The notes below the pieces were generated by a model that did no database searches, was not told the origin of the DNA, and saw only the letters and a list, made by a program, of their open reading frames with translations. A DNA stretch of 64,000 nt from Synechococcus sp. PCC 7502 (lineage in GTDB: Bacteria > Cyanobacteriota > Cyanobacteriia > Pseudanabaenales > Pseudanabaenaceae), in NCBI RefSeq assembly GCF_000317085.1, contig NC_019702.1, forward strand, positions 306,394 through 370,393. The letters are read 5' to 3'. Made by a program: the position numbers and the translations under genes. This document shows, one piece after another, positions 7,399-16,866 of this stretch. Positions within the stretch are counted from its first letter, which is position 1. Every line of letters begins with the position of its first letter.

Positions 7399-10300
7399 GA
7401 GCTATACTTCCCCTTGCCTTGTACAGTAGGCTTTCTAAAATAATACCGTTGGTATTGTCATCAATAACTTTGTTAATGCCTAAATTAGGATTTTCATATT
7501 TTCCTGAAAAATAGCCCCGATCGGGTTCCGTAAGGCTTTTACTACTATTACGCAGAGTTAGAGCATAATCATCTTTCATTAAAGCACTCCAGCCAAAGGC
7601 GGCTTTGGTACTAGTAAATTTTAACTGGGGATAGGGTTTGCCCTGACTGCTAACGGCTTGCCAAGGTTGACCATCAACATACACGCTGTAGTAAAGAAAA
7701 TGGGGCGGGCGATCGAGGGAATCTTCATTTACAGCCGTAATGATCTTGCTACGTTGATAACGCTGTGCCTGCAAACGATACAAATTCCCTGCTTGACGCT
7801 TCCCCATATTATTCCAGCCAATTTCTAATCCCCATAAAACATAGGGATCACTGGTGAGATGGTTGCTGGCTCCAGAGGTTTTGAAGTTACGGCGATCGAC
7901 TTCTAGGGGAATACCGTCTAAATTAATAGTTTGAGTGGGGGGATTATTAAGGGCATTGATTGCTTCGATATTCCAAAATTTGAGGCAGTGGGCGGCATAT
8001 TGTTCGTAACCTAGTCTGCCTTCTTGCAGATATTGCAGGCGATCGCGTTGATCAGGGTGTTGTCCATACAGCCAGCCATCTTTAACTAATTTAGTCAGTT
8101 GCCAACGTTGGACAATGGTATTAATCCGACCTTTATATTCGGGATAGTGAACTCGTAAAACATGCAGAGACATTAACAATCGAGCCGTATCTAAAGCTGA
8201 CCAACCACTGATGCCATTAGGATCGGGTGTATTATCTAGTTGGCGCATTTGGGCGGTACTTGTGCTATAGGCTTTGTTAGGTAGTCCTCGCTTGGGAATT
8301 GTAAGTTTATCTAAGGTATTTAGAAACTTTGTTAGTCTTTGGTTAAATACTGCGGGTGTAATTACGCCCAACTGCATAGCCGCATGCAGCCCCATTAAAG
8401 CACTACCTTGATCCCAAAGGGTAGTCCACTCGTAGCCATCTACGGCATTTACCATCCCTGTTTGGGGGTTCCAGTTGCGTTCAAAATATTTCCATGCTTG
8501 CTTGGCGATCTGTTGATCTTCTGGAATAAGGGCGATCGCTTTCTTCGGGATAGGGAGACTAGGTTGGGTAGTGATTTTACTTAAGTCAACATAAGGCAAT
8601 CCAGACAAAACTTGAGGGCTAGGTTGGGTTGCTTTTTTAGGGGTAGGTTGTGCAGGAGAGGTGGCAACGGAATGGAGTACATCTATGGACTCCCAGTAAG
8701 GGGGATTAGTGCCATCCCTAATGAATCTTGCAGTGGGTTGAGGCTGACTTGGTAATCCATGTAATCCATTAGATATATTACCTGAAGCAATTGTTTGTAT
8801 CCAAAGAGATTTTACTTTACTGGGGAAGAGCAAGGTTTGTTGATTAGTGGCACGATAGAGCAAAGCTTGCAAAATTAAGCTGTTGGTCTTAGCAGTTTGG
8901 TTATTTTCTCTCTCTTTAGATTTTTCGTAATAGCCTTCGTAGTATCCCAGTTGAGGATTGTAAAGGTCGGTTACCGTTGACCATAACTGCTGACTATAGG
9001 GATCATTAGGGTAGAGAGCATAGAGAGCAAAAGCCACGCCTGCACTGACTAAGCGATCATTGGCTACGGAGTTACCACTGTCATCTAAATTTGCCCAAGG
9101 TTGCTCATTACCAACTACGGTACTATGCAGGATATAAGGCGGGGAGCTAATAGCTGCGCTGTAGGCAGTCGTAAATAATTTGGTGCGATTAAAGCGTTCC
9201 GCTTGAGCTTGAAAAATTTGAGTAGCTAGGGCTTTCATGGCGGGATCGAAGCCAAATTCTAAACCATATCGCAAAAATGGTTCCCCTACAGTTAGTTGGA
9301 TTTCTGCGGATTTCAGAGCATCACCACGACTGATGGGGACATCAAACCCTTCCACTTTAACTTTCCTATAGTTGGTAGTGACGGAGGTACGCTCGACATC
9401 AAAGCCCCATAATTGAAAAGCACGGGCAGCATACTCGCTATAACCTAAACTGACTTCAGGAATTACCCTTGTTAGCAATCGCCCCTGTTGATCTTGTTTA
9501 ACTATGCCGCTAAATAGAGCTTGATCCTTCACCACTTGCAGGTATGACCAATCTAAGAGAATGCGATCGATGGAATCAGCATATTCAGGAAAACAAACTT
9601 TTAAGCCATAGAATGCTGATAGCAACCTGCCCAGATCGACTGCAGACCAACCAGTACCATTGGTTACAGGATTCCCCCCATAATCTACGGGTTGCAATGA
9701 CCAAGGATCATAGCTGCGATTGGGCAATTCCCCACCAAATAGGGGTATCTGCCGTAGGGAAGTTAATAATTGTTGGAGGCGTTGGTTAAATTCATCGGTA
9801 CCAATTATTTGCAAGCTTTTTGCCGATCTAAGAGCCGCAAGATAGTCACCAATGCCACCGATGGTTGCACCCTTAAAATCACTTCGATCATTAACTAGTC
9901 CCGTGGCTTGGGTATTACGTTGAAAATATTGCCATGCGGCTTGGGCATAGCGGCGATCGCTCTGGCTAAGGGGCTGATTTAATTTGGGGCAGTTAGAGTT
10001 TGCTCTTGCTTGATTACCGAATTGATTACTAATTGGTTGATTAATGGTACTAAGTTTGGCAGGGGTGGCGATCGCATTGGTTTTAATTAATGGAATATTA
10101 CCCCTCGCCTTATAGTAGAGAATTTCTAAAATTAGTCCGTTGGTGTTGCCAGTTAGGGCTTTATTGGGCTGTTTAGTGGTTTCGTACTGTCCCGCATAGT
10201 AACCTTCGTTATTTGGACTATATAAATTAGTTACAGTATTAAAGACTTGTTGAGCATAGGCATTAGTGGGATAAAGGTAATGCCAGCCAAAGGCAGCTTT

Positions 10301-11374
10301 GGTACTAATACTGCGAAATTGCGGATAAGGCTTATTCTCATCGGTAATTGCCGCCCAGGGTACCCCATTGGCATAGACGGTGTTATAGACAAAGCGGGGG
10401 TCTTCATCAATATTATCCTCGGTAACCGCCGTTAACTGTCCTGTTTGCAGGTAGCGTTGCCTTTGTACCTCTAGCACCCTTGCTGCATAGTCAGCCAGTT
10501 CCTGATCCCAACCAAACTCAATGCCATCAAGAATATAGGATTCACTGACCACATAGTTATTAGCTTTAGTAGTCTGATAGTCACGGGTATCTACGGGAAT
10601 CTTGATTCCGTAAATATCGACAAACTTAAAGGGTTGATAGGACTTAGCTTTGTTGGCTTTGAAGCCCCAGAGTTCATACCCCCGCACCGCATATTCTTCG
10701 TAACCGAGGCGACCTTCCTGCACCAATAGCGTTTTGCCATCCTGAGTCACCGTGGCTCCGTAAAGCTGATCATTTGCCAGCGATCGCCCAAGTTGCCAGC
10801 GTCCAATAATGCCCTTGAGCCAGTCAGCGTATTGGGGATGACAGGTACGAATGATATGAAAAGCTGTTAATATTCTGCCTATATCTAAAGCTGACCAACC
10901 AATACCTCTGGGCGTGGGATTGTTCCCGTAATCGCTCATCTGAGCATTAGCAGTGTTATAGACTTTATTGGGAAGAGCATCATCAAAGAGTTTGAGTGAG
11001 CCTAAAGTATTGAGGAATCTGTTGAGCTTTTGGTCAAATTCTGCCTGAGAAACTAGGTTTAACCACCGTGCTGTATTCAGTGCCACTAGATAGTTCCCCA
11101 AATCCCAGAGCGATGCTGATGGATAGTTATTTGCAGCATTGACAAAGCCCGTACTGGGTTGATAGTTATTCACAAAATATTGCCATGCAGTGCGGGCATA
11201 CTCCTGTTCTGCGGTAGTAAGGGGCGCATTAATCACACTACAGATACTGGGATTTGTTGAGTTAGGGAGTTGGGCGATCGCTCTATTCATCCATAGTTGT
11301 GATGGATATAAGGCTATGATTATACCGATCAAAAACATCGCCACGCCTTTAACCCATCGGGGATAGATACTCAT
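7388..11374 (-). CDS. Large secreted protein with three DUF3131 domains
   Basis: A 1328-residue protein with an N-terminal hydrophobic segment (about 10-33) that fits a signal peptide or anchor. The mature part has three divergent copies of one domain, starting near residues 50, 466 and 948. Each copy opens with a pattern like AxxAWxYFxxNxxxxTGxVN and goes on with ALDxxRxL, then LGYExYA, then a GxxFGWD or GLEIGWN stretch, and ends with an N-x-NGxILExLxYKA motif. These match DUF3131, a presumed alpha-helical toroid domain of unknown activity. A Pro/Thr/Gln-rich linker (about 860-940) separates copies 2 and 3. DUF3131 proteins usually carry one or two copies, so three is unusual. It is coupled to the GH26-like gene by an 11-base overlap and follows the small membrane gene by 10 bases. 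Confidence 0.85.
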   Translation of the reverse strand: MSIYPRWVKGVAMFLIGIIIALYPSQLWMNRAIAQLPNSTNPSICSVINAPLTTAEQEYARTAWQYFVNNYQPSTGFVNAANNYPSASLWDLGNYLVALNTARWLNLVSQAEFDQKLNRFLNTLGSLKLFDDALPNKVYNTANAQMSDYGNNPTPRGIGWSALDIGRILTAFHIIRTCHPQYADWLKGIIGRWQLGRSLANDQLYGATVTQDGKTLLVQEGRLGYEEYAVRGYELWGFKANKAKSYQPFKFVDIYGIKIPVDTRDYQTTKANNYVVSESYILDGIEFGWDQELADYAARVLEVQRQRYLQTGQLTAVTEDNIDEDPRFVYNTVYANGVPWAAITDENKPYPQFRSISTKAAFGWHYLYPTNAYAQQVFNTVTNLYSPNNEGYYAGQYETTKQPNKALTGNTNGLILEILYYKARGNIPLIKTNAIATPAKLSTINQPISNQFGNQARANSNCPKLNQPLSQSDRRYAQAAWQYFQRNTQATGLVNDRSDFKGATIGGIGDYLAALRSAKSLQIIGTDEFNQRLQQLLTSLRQIPLFGGELPNRSYDPWSLQPVDYGGNPVTNGTGWSAVDLGRLLSAFYGLKVCFPEYADSIDRILLDWSYLQVVKDQALFSGIVKQDQQGRLLTRVIPEVSLGYSEYAARAFQLWGFDVERTSVTTNYRKVKVEGFDVPISRGDALKSAEIQLTVGEPFLRYGLEFGFDPAMKALATQIFQAQAERFNRTKLFTTAYSAAISSPPYILHSTVVGNEQPWANLDDSGNSVANDRLVSAGVAFALYALYPNDPYSQQLWSTVTDLYNPQLGYYEGYYEKSKERENNQTAKTNSLILQALLYRATNQQTLLFPSKVKSLWIQTIASGNISNGLHGLPSQPQPTARFIRDGTNPPYWESIDVLHSVATSPAQPTPKKATQPSPQVLSGLPYVDLSKITTQPSLPIPKKAIALIPEDQQIAKQAWKYFERNWNPQTGMVNAVDGYEWTTLWDQGSALMGLHAAMQLGVITPAVFNQRLTKFLNTLDKLTIPKRGLPNKAYSTSTAQMRQLDNTPDPNGISGWSALDTARLLMSLHVLRVHYPEYKGRINTIVQRWQLTKLVKDGWLYGQHPDQRDRLQYLQEGRLGYEQYAAHCLKFWNIEAINALNNPPTQTINLDGIPLEVDRRNFKTSGASNHLTSDPYVLWGLEIGWNNMGKRQAGNLYRLQAQRYQRSKIITAVNEDSLDRPPHFLYYSVYVDGQPWQAVSSQGKPYPQLKFTSTKAAFGWSALMKDDYALTLRNSSKSLTEPDRGYFSGKYENPNLGINKVIDDNTNGIILESLLYKARGSIALAS

Positions 11375-11384
11375 GTTTTCATTC

Positions 11385-11603
11385 CTATTTTGTGGGCGGA
11401 GCCTTGGGGATTGACGGCTTTTGTATTTTTTTAGTATCGCTTTTTTGCTGAATCACAGGTGTCTGAAAAGTTTTGATTGTCGGGGTCTTTAGACTACGGG
11501 AAAGAGTCTCTAGTCCATAGATTAAGGCGATCGCAGTAACGACCCCACCCACAGTAGATAGAAGCACCCATTGCAGTGGTGGTGGATCAAATTGAGAGTT
11601 CAT
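11385..11603 (-). CDS. Small single-span membrane protein of the polysaccharide locus
   Basis: A 72-residue protein I do not recognise. One membrane helix lies at about residues 11-33 (VLLSTVGGVVTAIALIYGLE). The C-terminal 40 residues are basic and rich in Thr, Lys and Pro. It starts 61 bases after the PIG-L gene and ends 10 bases before the DUF3131 gene, so it is surely expressed with them. Small membrane partners accompany many synthases (PgaD, BcsF, Alg44-like proteins), but no specific homology is claimed. Confidence 0.75.
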   Translation of the reverse strand: MNSQFDPPPLQWVLLSTVGGVVTAIALIYGLETLSRSLKTPTIKTFQTPVIQQKSDTKKIQKPSIPKAPPTK

Positions 11604-11664
11604 AGGTTTATTATCTCCATCAGTAATGGATTATAGCTTAGGGTCTCTTAGTCTCACTTAGTTT

Positions 11665-12873
11665 CTAAATGGCAGTCTTAAAAAAATCCTGTGCAACACA
11701 TTGCCGATCTATCTGAAATGCCTCAAAGTAACCTCCTTCAAAATGACCAACTTCTCTTGCCCAAAACCGAGATAAATTGATAATTGACTCTAACTTCATG
11801 AATGATTTATTAGTTTCTGACTCGTAGCATTGAATCGCCGCAATTTTTGTTTGAATTACGGAGCTAATATCCACAAATAAATTAGGTAAAAACCCCCGCA
11901 TAAAGACTGGAGGGGCTGAATACCAAAGGGTAATTTGCTTGCGAATGGCGACGTTAGAAACTCCTACAGCACAAACTTCATGATCTCTATGCCCATATTT
12001 TTCTGACTGTGGCGCATGGGTAATGATTAGGCTAGGCTGATGTTGAGCAATTACTCTTTCCGTTAGTTTAATTACCTCTTGAGCCGTAAAAGCACATTCT
12101 TCTAAGCTATGGAATTCATAGGTAGCTCCGATCAGCTTACCGGCTGCGATCGCCTCTTGTTGTCTTAGTCCTTTAATGGGAGAACTGGAATGATTGCCGT
12201 CAGTGAGAACAACACAATGAACTCGCCAACCTACCTGAGACATCAAAAATAGCGTCCCAGCACAGGGTAAAACTTCATCATCTCCGTGGGCATGAATTGA
12301 TACGACTAAGGGGTTTAATTGATTTAACTGATTTGCAAAATAACTTGGCTCAATCGCATGTCTAGCCAGATAAAATGCTTCAAAGTAACCACCGCCATAA
12401 CCCAATTCCCTTGCCCAAAACCGTGCTAGGACAAGAACTGTATCTAAATTAAGAAAAGTTTGAGCAGTACTGATTTTTTGCTGAATGGCGGCATTAATAT
12501 CCACAAAGAAGTTGGGTTCAAAATTGCGGAGGAAAGCTTGGGGGGAGGCATACCATAGGGCAATCTTGTGCTGCAAAGCTAATTTAGTTACGGCGATCGA
12601 TATTGATTCTTGATTTCTAATATGGGAATGATCAGGATGGGTAATAATTAAATCTGGCTGCAAATTAATAACCACAGTTTCCAGATTTCCTTTTTCTATA
12701 CAAAAAAAATGAACCTGGGCTCCAAGTTCTTCTTGAATATTAGCAATAGAAAATGGAGAGTCAACGGCAAAGTAGCAGTGAATTTGCCAGCCCGTTTGAG
12801 ATATTAAGAATAGGGTACCTACTACTGATAACAAGTCATCAACTTGCTCAAATACAGTAATAACAGTTTTCAT
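11665..12873 (-). CDS. Tandem PIG-L (LmbE-like) deacetylase-family protein, first domain degenerate
   Basis: A 402-residue protein made of two copies of the PIG-L fold (about 1-175 and 186-402). PIG-L enzymes are zinc-dependent N-deacetylases of GlcNAc-type sugars. In copy 2 the metal motif is SIHAHGDDEV (193-201), with the later HRDHE motif. In copy 1 the equivalent segment is TVFEQVDDLL, which has lost the histidine and most acidic ligands, although THPDHSH (78-84) is kept. Both copies share GTLFLxSQxGWxxHC and a FWAREΦG(Y/H)xxGGYFEAF-like end, proving internal duplication. There is no signal peptide, so it should act in the cytosol. Its place in a GT2 locus suggests a sugar-modifying role, for example on a lipid- or nucleotide-linked amino sugar. 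Copy 1 may be structural. Confidence 0.85.
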   Translation of the reverse strand: MKTVITVFEQVDDLLSVVGTLFLISQTGWQIHCYFAVDSPFSIANIQEELGAQVHFFCIEKGNLETVVINLQPDLIITHPDHSHIRNQESISIAVTKLALQHKIALWYASPQAFLRNFEPNFFVDINAAIQQKISTAQTFLNLDTVLVLARFWARELGYGGGYFEAFYLARHAIEPSYFANQLNQLNPLVVSIHAHGDDEVLPCAGTLFLMSQVGWRVHCVVLTDGNHSSSPIKGLRQQEAIAAGKLIGATYEFHSLEECAFTAQEVIKLTERVIAQHQPSLIITHAPQSEKYGHRDHEVCAVGVSNVAIRKQITLWYSAPPVFMRGFLPNLFVDISSVIQTKIAAIQCYESETNKSFMKLESIINLSRFWAREVGHFEGGYFEAFQIDRQCVAQDFFKTAI

Positions 12874-12953
12874 ATATCTGATTGGTCGCTGTGAATATTA
12901 AAGGTACACTATTGAGTAGAGGTGTTAGTGCATAATAACTCGAAATTTACCCC

Positions 12954-14036
12954 TTAAAACTTGACCCGTAACTGTCCAGAGATAGTAGAACTGTTATAGG
13001 CACTGTCCCCAGTTTCTAGACGACGCACATTACTGAAAACATAGCCCAATTCGGCTTCAATATTGTTAGAGATTTTGGTCGTACACCGCACCTGATAACT
13101 TTGGGCAGGGGTAAATGCTCCATTCAATCGCTGTTCACCAAGGGTAGTTGCTAAACGACAGCGTAGAAAATCGACTAAATCTCCCTCCCATGCTACTTCG
13201 CCGTTATAAACTAAAAAGTCTGGTGGAGAAAAGTAACCACTAGTAGAGTTAACATCACGGGCGTAAGCCCAAGTAAATAAATTGGCGGCGATCGCAAACT
13301 GCCCGAACTTATGCTCAACACGAGTAAAGGACTGTTGTTCGGTATTGCCGTCATTGTAATTGCCCCAGCGATATAAAGAAAATAGACTGGTATTAGGATC
13401 AATTTGCCAGTAAATATTAGGACCAAAGCGGCGGGTAGTAATTTGATTATTCAGGGTAGCGGCATTAAACTTATAGGGTTTTTGTTCGACAAAGGCAAAT
13501 ACTGTTACCCCTGCTAATACAGGAACAGCAGCAGTAATCTCAAAATTAGCAGTGGTAGGGAGCCGATCAAAAATATTTAGTCCAGCGATCGCAGTTAGAT
13601 TAACATCCCCAAATTGTTTAACAACACTAAGTTGGAGGGGGATATTCCGCACCGATGGATTGCCCTCTAAATTAAAAGAGTTGTACCCAGTCTGGAAGCC
13701 TAGAAGCGTGCCATCGTTAAATCGCCATTGCCAAGTTGGTTCTATGGTTACGTTATTTTGTCCAAAGTTGTCACTAAAATTTTGAAAATTGATTTTGACA
13801 TTATCAAATACGAAGTAATCATTAGTCACAGATTCTGCTGGTACAGAAGGCTGCGGAGTTAGTGTGGTAACTGGTGGTTCCTGTTTTAAGGCGGGATTAA
13901 AGCCACTGGGAGTATTAGCAATCAGGTTTTGTTCCTCTGCCCAAGCTGACATTTTTGTTCCGAAACTCTCTAATCCAATTTCTAAGCCCAAATTTAGAGC
14001 GATCGCCGTCAGAATCAAAAATTTATATAAGCGCAT
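12954..14036 (-). CDS. Outer-membrane beta-barrel protein, putative polysaccharide exporter
   Basis: A 360-residue protein with an N-terminal hydrophobic export segment (about residues 5-20, likely cleavage after an AWA near 33) and a Pro/Thr-rich spacer to about 70. It then has a long run of alternating amphipathic strands with turns, ending in phenylalanine (LRVKF), the classical end of outer-membrane barrels. No POTRA or TPR domain is seen. It is the first gene of the co-directional locus that ends with the GT2 synthase. By position it could be the outer-membrane exit (as AlgE, BcsC barrel or PgaA barrel), but I could not match it to a named family and the role is inferred from context. 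Confidence 0.75.
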   Translation of the reverse strand: MRLYKFLILTAIALNLGLEIGLESFGTKMSAWAEEQNLIANTPSGFNPALKQEPPVTTLTPQPSVPAESVTNDYFVFDNVKINFQNFSDNFGQNNVTIEPTWQWRFNDGTLLGFQTGYNSFNLEGNPSVRNIPLQLSVVKQFGDVNLTAIAGLNIFDRLPTTANFEITAAVPVLAGVTVFAFVEQKPYKFNAATLNNQITTRRFGPNIYWQIDPNTSLFSLYRWGNYNDGNTEQQSFTRVEHKFGQFAIAANLFTWAYARDVNSTSGYFSPPDFLVYNGEVAWEGDLVDFLRCRLATTLGEQRLNGAFTPAQSYQVRCTTKISNNIEAELGYVFSNVRRLETGDSAYNSSTISGQLRVKF

Positions 14037-14099
14037 AAATATAAATAATGGTGGCAGAAAAATAAACTATCAGGATTATATTTTCTTCTTAACTGAGAT

Positions 14100-14582
14100 T
14101 TAGTAGCCTTCTTTCCTAAATTCTTGGGGTGATTGAATATTGGTTCCCCTTGCCCAGATTCCTAAACGCTGCTCTTGGGCATTTTTTTGAGCCTCACTAT
14201 ATCCTTCACAGCCCTTACCCGATGGATTATAAAACTCAGCATAACCTTGCTCCACTAAAAGTTTATTAATGTTGCCCCGATCGCTGATAATTTCCGCCAC
14301 AAATCGACCAATGCGATCGCGCCCCAAGATATTTAATTCAAAGGGCTGGTTTTCAACTAGGGCTTTTAATACTTTTCGTGCTTTCTGCCCCTGCACTTGT
14401 TTGAGTTCTGGTGCATCAATGCAGGCTAGGTGTACCTGAGCTTTAATCCCCTCATGAATAATTGTGATGTTATCGCCATCGTAAAATTTGACTGTATTGA
14501 ATGCCCAAGCGGGAGAGCAGTTAATAATTACGCTAGTGATCAGAACAAGGAGTATGACTAAAATTTGCGGCATTAAATCCAA
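14100..14582 (-). CDS. Secreted thermonuclease-like (SNase) protein
   Basis: A 160-residue staphylococcal-nuclease-fold protein. The signal peptide is residues 1-27, ending SPAWA. The core has VKFYDGDNITI, VHLACIDAPELKQ and RDRIGRFVAEI. The SNase catalytic set is usually Arg35, Glu43 and Arg87 (Staphylococcus numbering). The Glu of DAPE and the Arg of GRFVAE are kept, but the Arg35 position appears to be His51, so activity may be altered. An internal ATG (residue 4) is an equally possible start. It follows proA by 17 bases and precedes the barrel gene by 63, so it could share the transcript of either. Confidence 0.85.
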   Translation of the reverse strand: MDLMPQILVILLVLITSVIINCSPAWAFNTVKFYDGDNITIIHEGIKAQVHLACIDAPELKQVQGQKARKVLKALVENQPFELNILGRDRIGRFVAEIISDRGNINKLLVEQGYAEFYNPSGKGCEGYSEAQKNAQEQRLGIWARGTNIQSPQEFRKEGY

Positions 14583-14599
14583 TTGCGCTAAGTATCTTT

Positions 14600-15886
14600 C
14601 TAAATATCTCTATGGATAAAGGATTTGGGATTACTGCCACTATAGTCTGCCACGATTTGTCCATGTCCTTGGAGATGATATTTATAGGTTACCAGTCCTT
14701 CTAAGCCTACAGGACCACGGGGCGGCATTTTTTGGGTACTGATTCCTACTTCTGCACCAAAACCATAGCGGAAGCCATCGGCAAATCTGGTAGAGCAGTT
14801 ATGATAAACCCCTGCGGCATCAACATCACTGGCAAAAATCGTCGCCACTTCAGGATTAGTCGTAGCGATCGCCTCGGTGTGCTTAGAACCAAAGGTATTA
14901 ATGTGATCAATGGCTGATTCTAAGGAATCTACTATTTTAATGGACAAAATTAAATCACAATATTCCGTTGCCCAGTCAGTTTCAGTCGCAGGAATCAAAT
15001 CGGGATATAAACTCAAGGTTTGATCGCAGCCCCGCAGTTCCACATTTTGGGCTTGCAAGGCGGGTATGACCTTAGCCAGAAATTCGGGAGCGATCGCCCG
15101 ATGGATCAATAAAGTCTCAATGGCATTACAGGCAGAGGGATACTGAGTTTTAGAATCAACTGCGATCGCCACAGCTTGATCAATATCTACAGTTTGATCC
15201 ACATATAAATGACAAATACCATCAGCATGACCGAGGACAGGAATATTCGTATTCGCCTGAATAAATCGCACAAAATCATTAGAACCACGGGGAATAATTA
15301 AATCGATATGCCGATCCATTTTCAGAATTTCCATAGTTTCAGATCGAGTAGTCAATAACTGCACCACCTCTGGAGCTACGGCTGAAGTTTGTAATGCTTT
15401 ATGGATAATTTTGGCGATCGCCTCACAGGATAAAACCGCTTCACTCCCACCTTTTAGTAACACTCCATTACCCGATTTAATCGCTAAGGCGGCAATTTGG
15501 GTCACAGCATCGGGACGTGCTTCAAAAATTACACCCAATACTCCTAAGGGGCAGGTGATGCGCTCTAAAATTAAGCCTGTATCTAGTTCACGATGAATTT
15601 GTCTAATGCCTGTGGGATCGCTTAGGCGGGCAACATCTCTAACTCCCACTGCCATCGCTTTGACTTTATTAGGATTCAGTTTTAACCTGCTAATTAGTGG
15701 GGCTGCTAAATTTGCGGCTACGGCATTTTCCACATCCTGAGCATTAGCTTCTAAAATTTGATCGGCATGGTTATTCACAGCATCAGCGATCGCTTCTAAA
15801 GCTGAATTTTTAGCGGCATGATCAAGTTTTGCCAGACTACGGGCAGCAGATTTCGTGATTTGAACTGTCTCTAAGAGCGATCGCAT
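14600..15886 (-). CDS. proA: Glutamate-5-semialdehyde dehydrogenase (gamma-glutamyl phosphate reductase)
   Basis: A 428-residue cytosolic enzyme that reduces gamma-glutamyl phosphate to glutamate semialdehyde with NADPH, the second step of proline synthesis. The sequence shows the family's [20 protein letters not shown] stretch and [12 protein letters not shown]. The catalytic-cysteine segment is [12 protein letters not shown], and the C-terminal motif is [20 protein letters not shown]. Length is standard. The ATG start is preceded by an AT-rich gap of 279 bases with no other gene. Confidence 0.97.
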   Translation of the reverse strand: MRSLLETVQITKSAARSLAKLDHAAKNSALEAIADAVNNHADQILEANAQDVENAVAANLAAPLISRLKLNPNKVKAMAVGVRDVARLSDPTGIRQIHRELDTGLILERITCPLGVLGVIFEARPDAVTQIAALAIKSGNGVLLKGGSEAVLSCEAIAKIIHKALQTSAVAPEVVQLLTTRSETMEILKMDRHIDLIIPRGSNDFVRFIQANTNIPVLGHADGICHLYVDQTVDIDQAVAIAVDSKTQYPSACNAIETLLIHRAIAPEFLAKVIPALQAQNVELRGCDQTLSLYPDLIPATETDWATEYCDLILSIKIVDSLESAIDHINTFGSKHTEAIATTNPEVATIFASDVDAAGVYHNCSTRFADGFRYGFGAEVGISTQKMPPRGPVGLEGLVTYKYHLQGHGQIVADYSGSNPKSFIHRDI

Positions 15887-16165
15887 AAAATTACTTCAAA
15901 ATACCCGCCTATTATATCCCAGCTTCTCAGAATGCAGGATTAACCATGAGGATGAGGCAAATTACAAAAACTTTGTAACCGATTTTTATTAATTACATAC
16001 AAAACGTAAATAAATAATATTAACAATTTACATAGAATAGATATATTAAACATTTAGACAAATCTTTAGAGATTAGTTAGAGCAACTTTAGTTTTTTAAA
16101 CTTAAGAAGTTTCTTATAAAAAATACAAAAATTAATTTAAAAACTAGATAAATACGGTAAATACT

Positions 16166-16471
16166 ATGAATGAAATTGGTAAATATAGTTTTAGATGTAA
16201 TCTCACCTTGGGAGACATTTATCTACAAGTTGTAGTGTGGTTAGGTGTAATTTTTGCCAGTTTGGCATCAGCCTTAGCTCTCATGAGCAGACCACTATAC
16301 TCATTTGCGGCAGTGGGCTTGATTGTAGTCGTATCTCTACCTTTCCTGCTCTTTGCATTTGTGACGACCCTATTTAATCACATTGAAATTACACCTGTAG
16401 AGGCAAAAGTTACCAAAAGTGTAAATGCAGCAAAACCAGCAGCACCAGTTACGAAGCTTAGTCATGTCTAA
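16166..16471 (+). CDS. Small two-span membrane protein, function unknown
   Basis: A 101-residue protein I do not recognise. Two membrane helices are predicted at about 18-40 and 46-71, followed by a cytosolic or lumenal Ala/Lys/Pro-rich tail (about 75-101). It is divergent from proA across a long AT-rich leader and is followed 58 bases later by a terminator-like hairpin. That supports a real single-gene transcript. Confidence 0.65.
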   Translation: MNEIGKYSFRCNLTLGDIYLQVVVWLGVIFASLASALALMSRPLYSFAAVGLIVVVSLPFLLFAFVTTLFNHIEITPVEAKVTKSVNAAKPAAPVTKLSHV

Positions 16472-16529
16472 TTTAACTTTCTAATAAAATTCATTTGATA
16501 AAATTGAAAAGTATTTAGCTCAAGCTTAT

Positions 16530-16552
16530 TCCTCCATCATGGGGGATTTTTT
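16530..16552 (+). terminator. Rho-independent terminator candidate
   Basis: A 6-base stem tcctcc/ggggga (one T-G pair) closes an atcat loop and is followed by six T. It is placed right to end the transcript of the 101-residue membrane protein gene. It sits at the edge of the IS630 relic. Confidence 0.6.
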
Positions 16553-16799
16553 ATGGGAATTTTTGAGCATTCTCTAAGATTATTTTAAAATTATTTCTCA
16601 ATGTTCTTCTAATGGGCTTTGAGCTTTACTTCCCAAGAGACCTATGACTTAAATCTTCTGTTACTCGGTATTGATTTAGGAACTGCTGTCCTGTTCTTGT
16701 TGCTACTTGAAATTGTTTGGCTACTTTACGAATTGATGTGTTTCCTGAGTTATATGTGGATACAATCTTTTTTCTTAGTACTAATAAATAGGGTGTCAT
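16548..16799 (-). pseudogene. IS630-family transposase N-terminal relic
   Basis: Reading the minus strand from an ATG at 16799 gives 57 residues ending at a TAA at 16626-16628. They contain RKKIVSTYNSGNTSIRKVAK, then QFQVATRTGQQFLNQYR, then VTEDLSHRSLGK. This is the N-terminal helix-turn-helix of cyanobacterial IS630-type transposases. After a frame change the likeness continues briefly (KAQSPLEEH, a TGA, EIILKII) and then stops near 16548. The DDE catalytic domain is absent. So this is a dead fragment with a frameshift and stops. The open frame on the opposite strand here is a shadow of it. Confidence 0.8.
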
Positions 16800-16866
16800 T
16801 TTTACCCTTTTTTTCTAATGTACTCACCTATTTTTTTTTGTTATTCCATTCCGCAATAGGCTGTAA

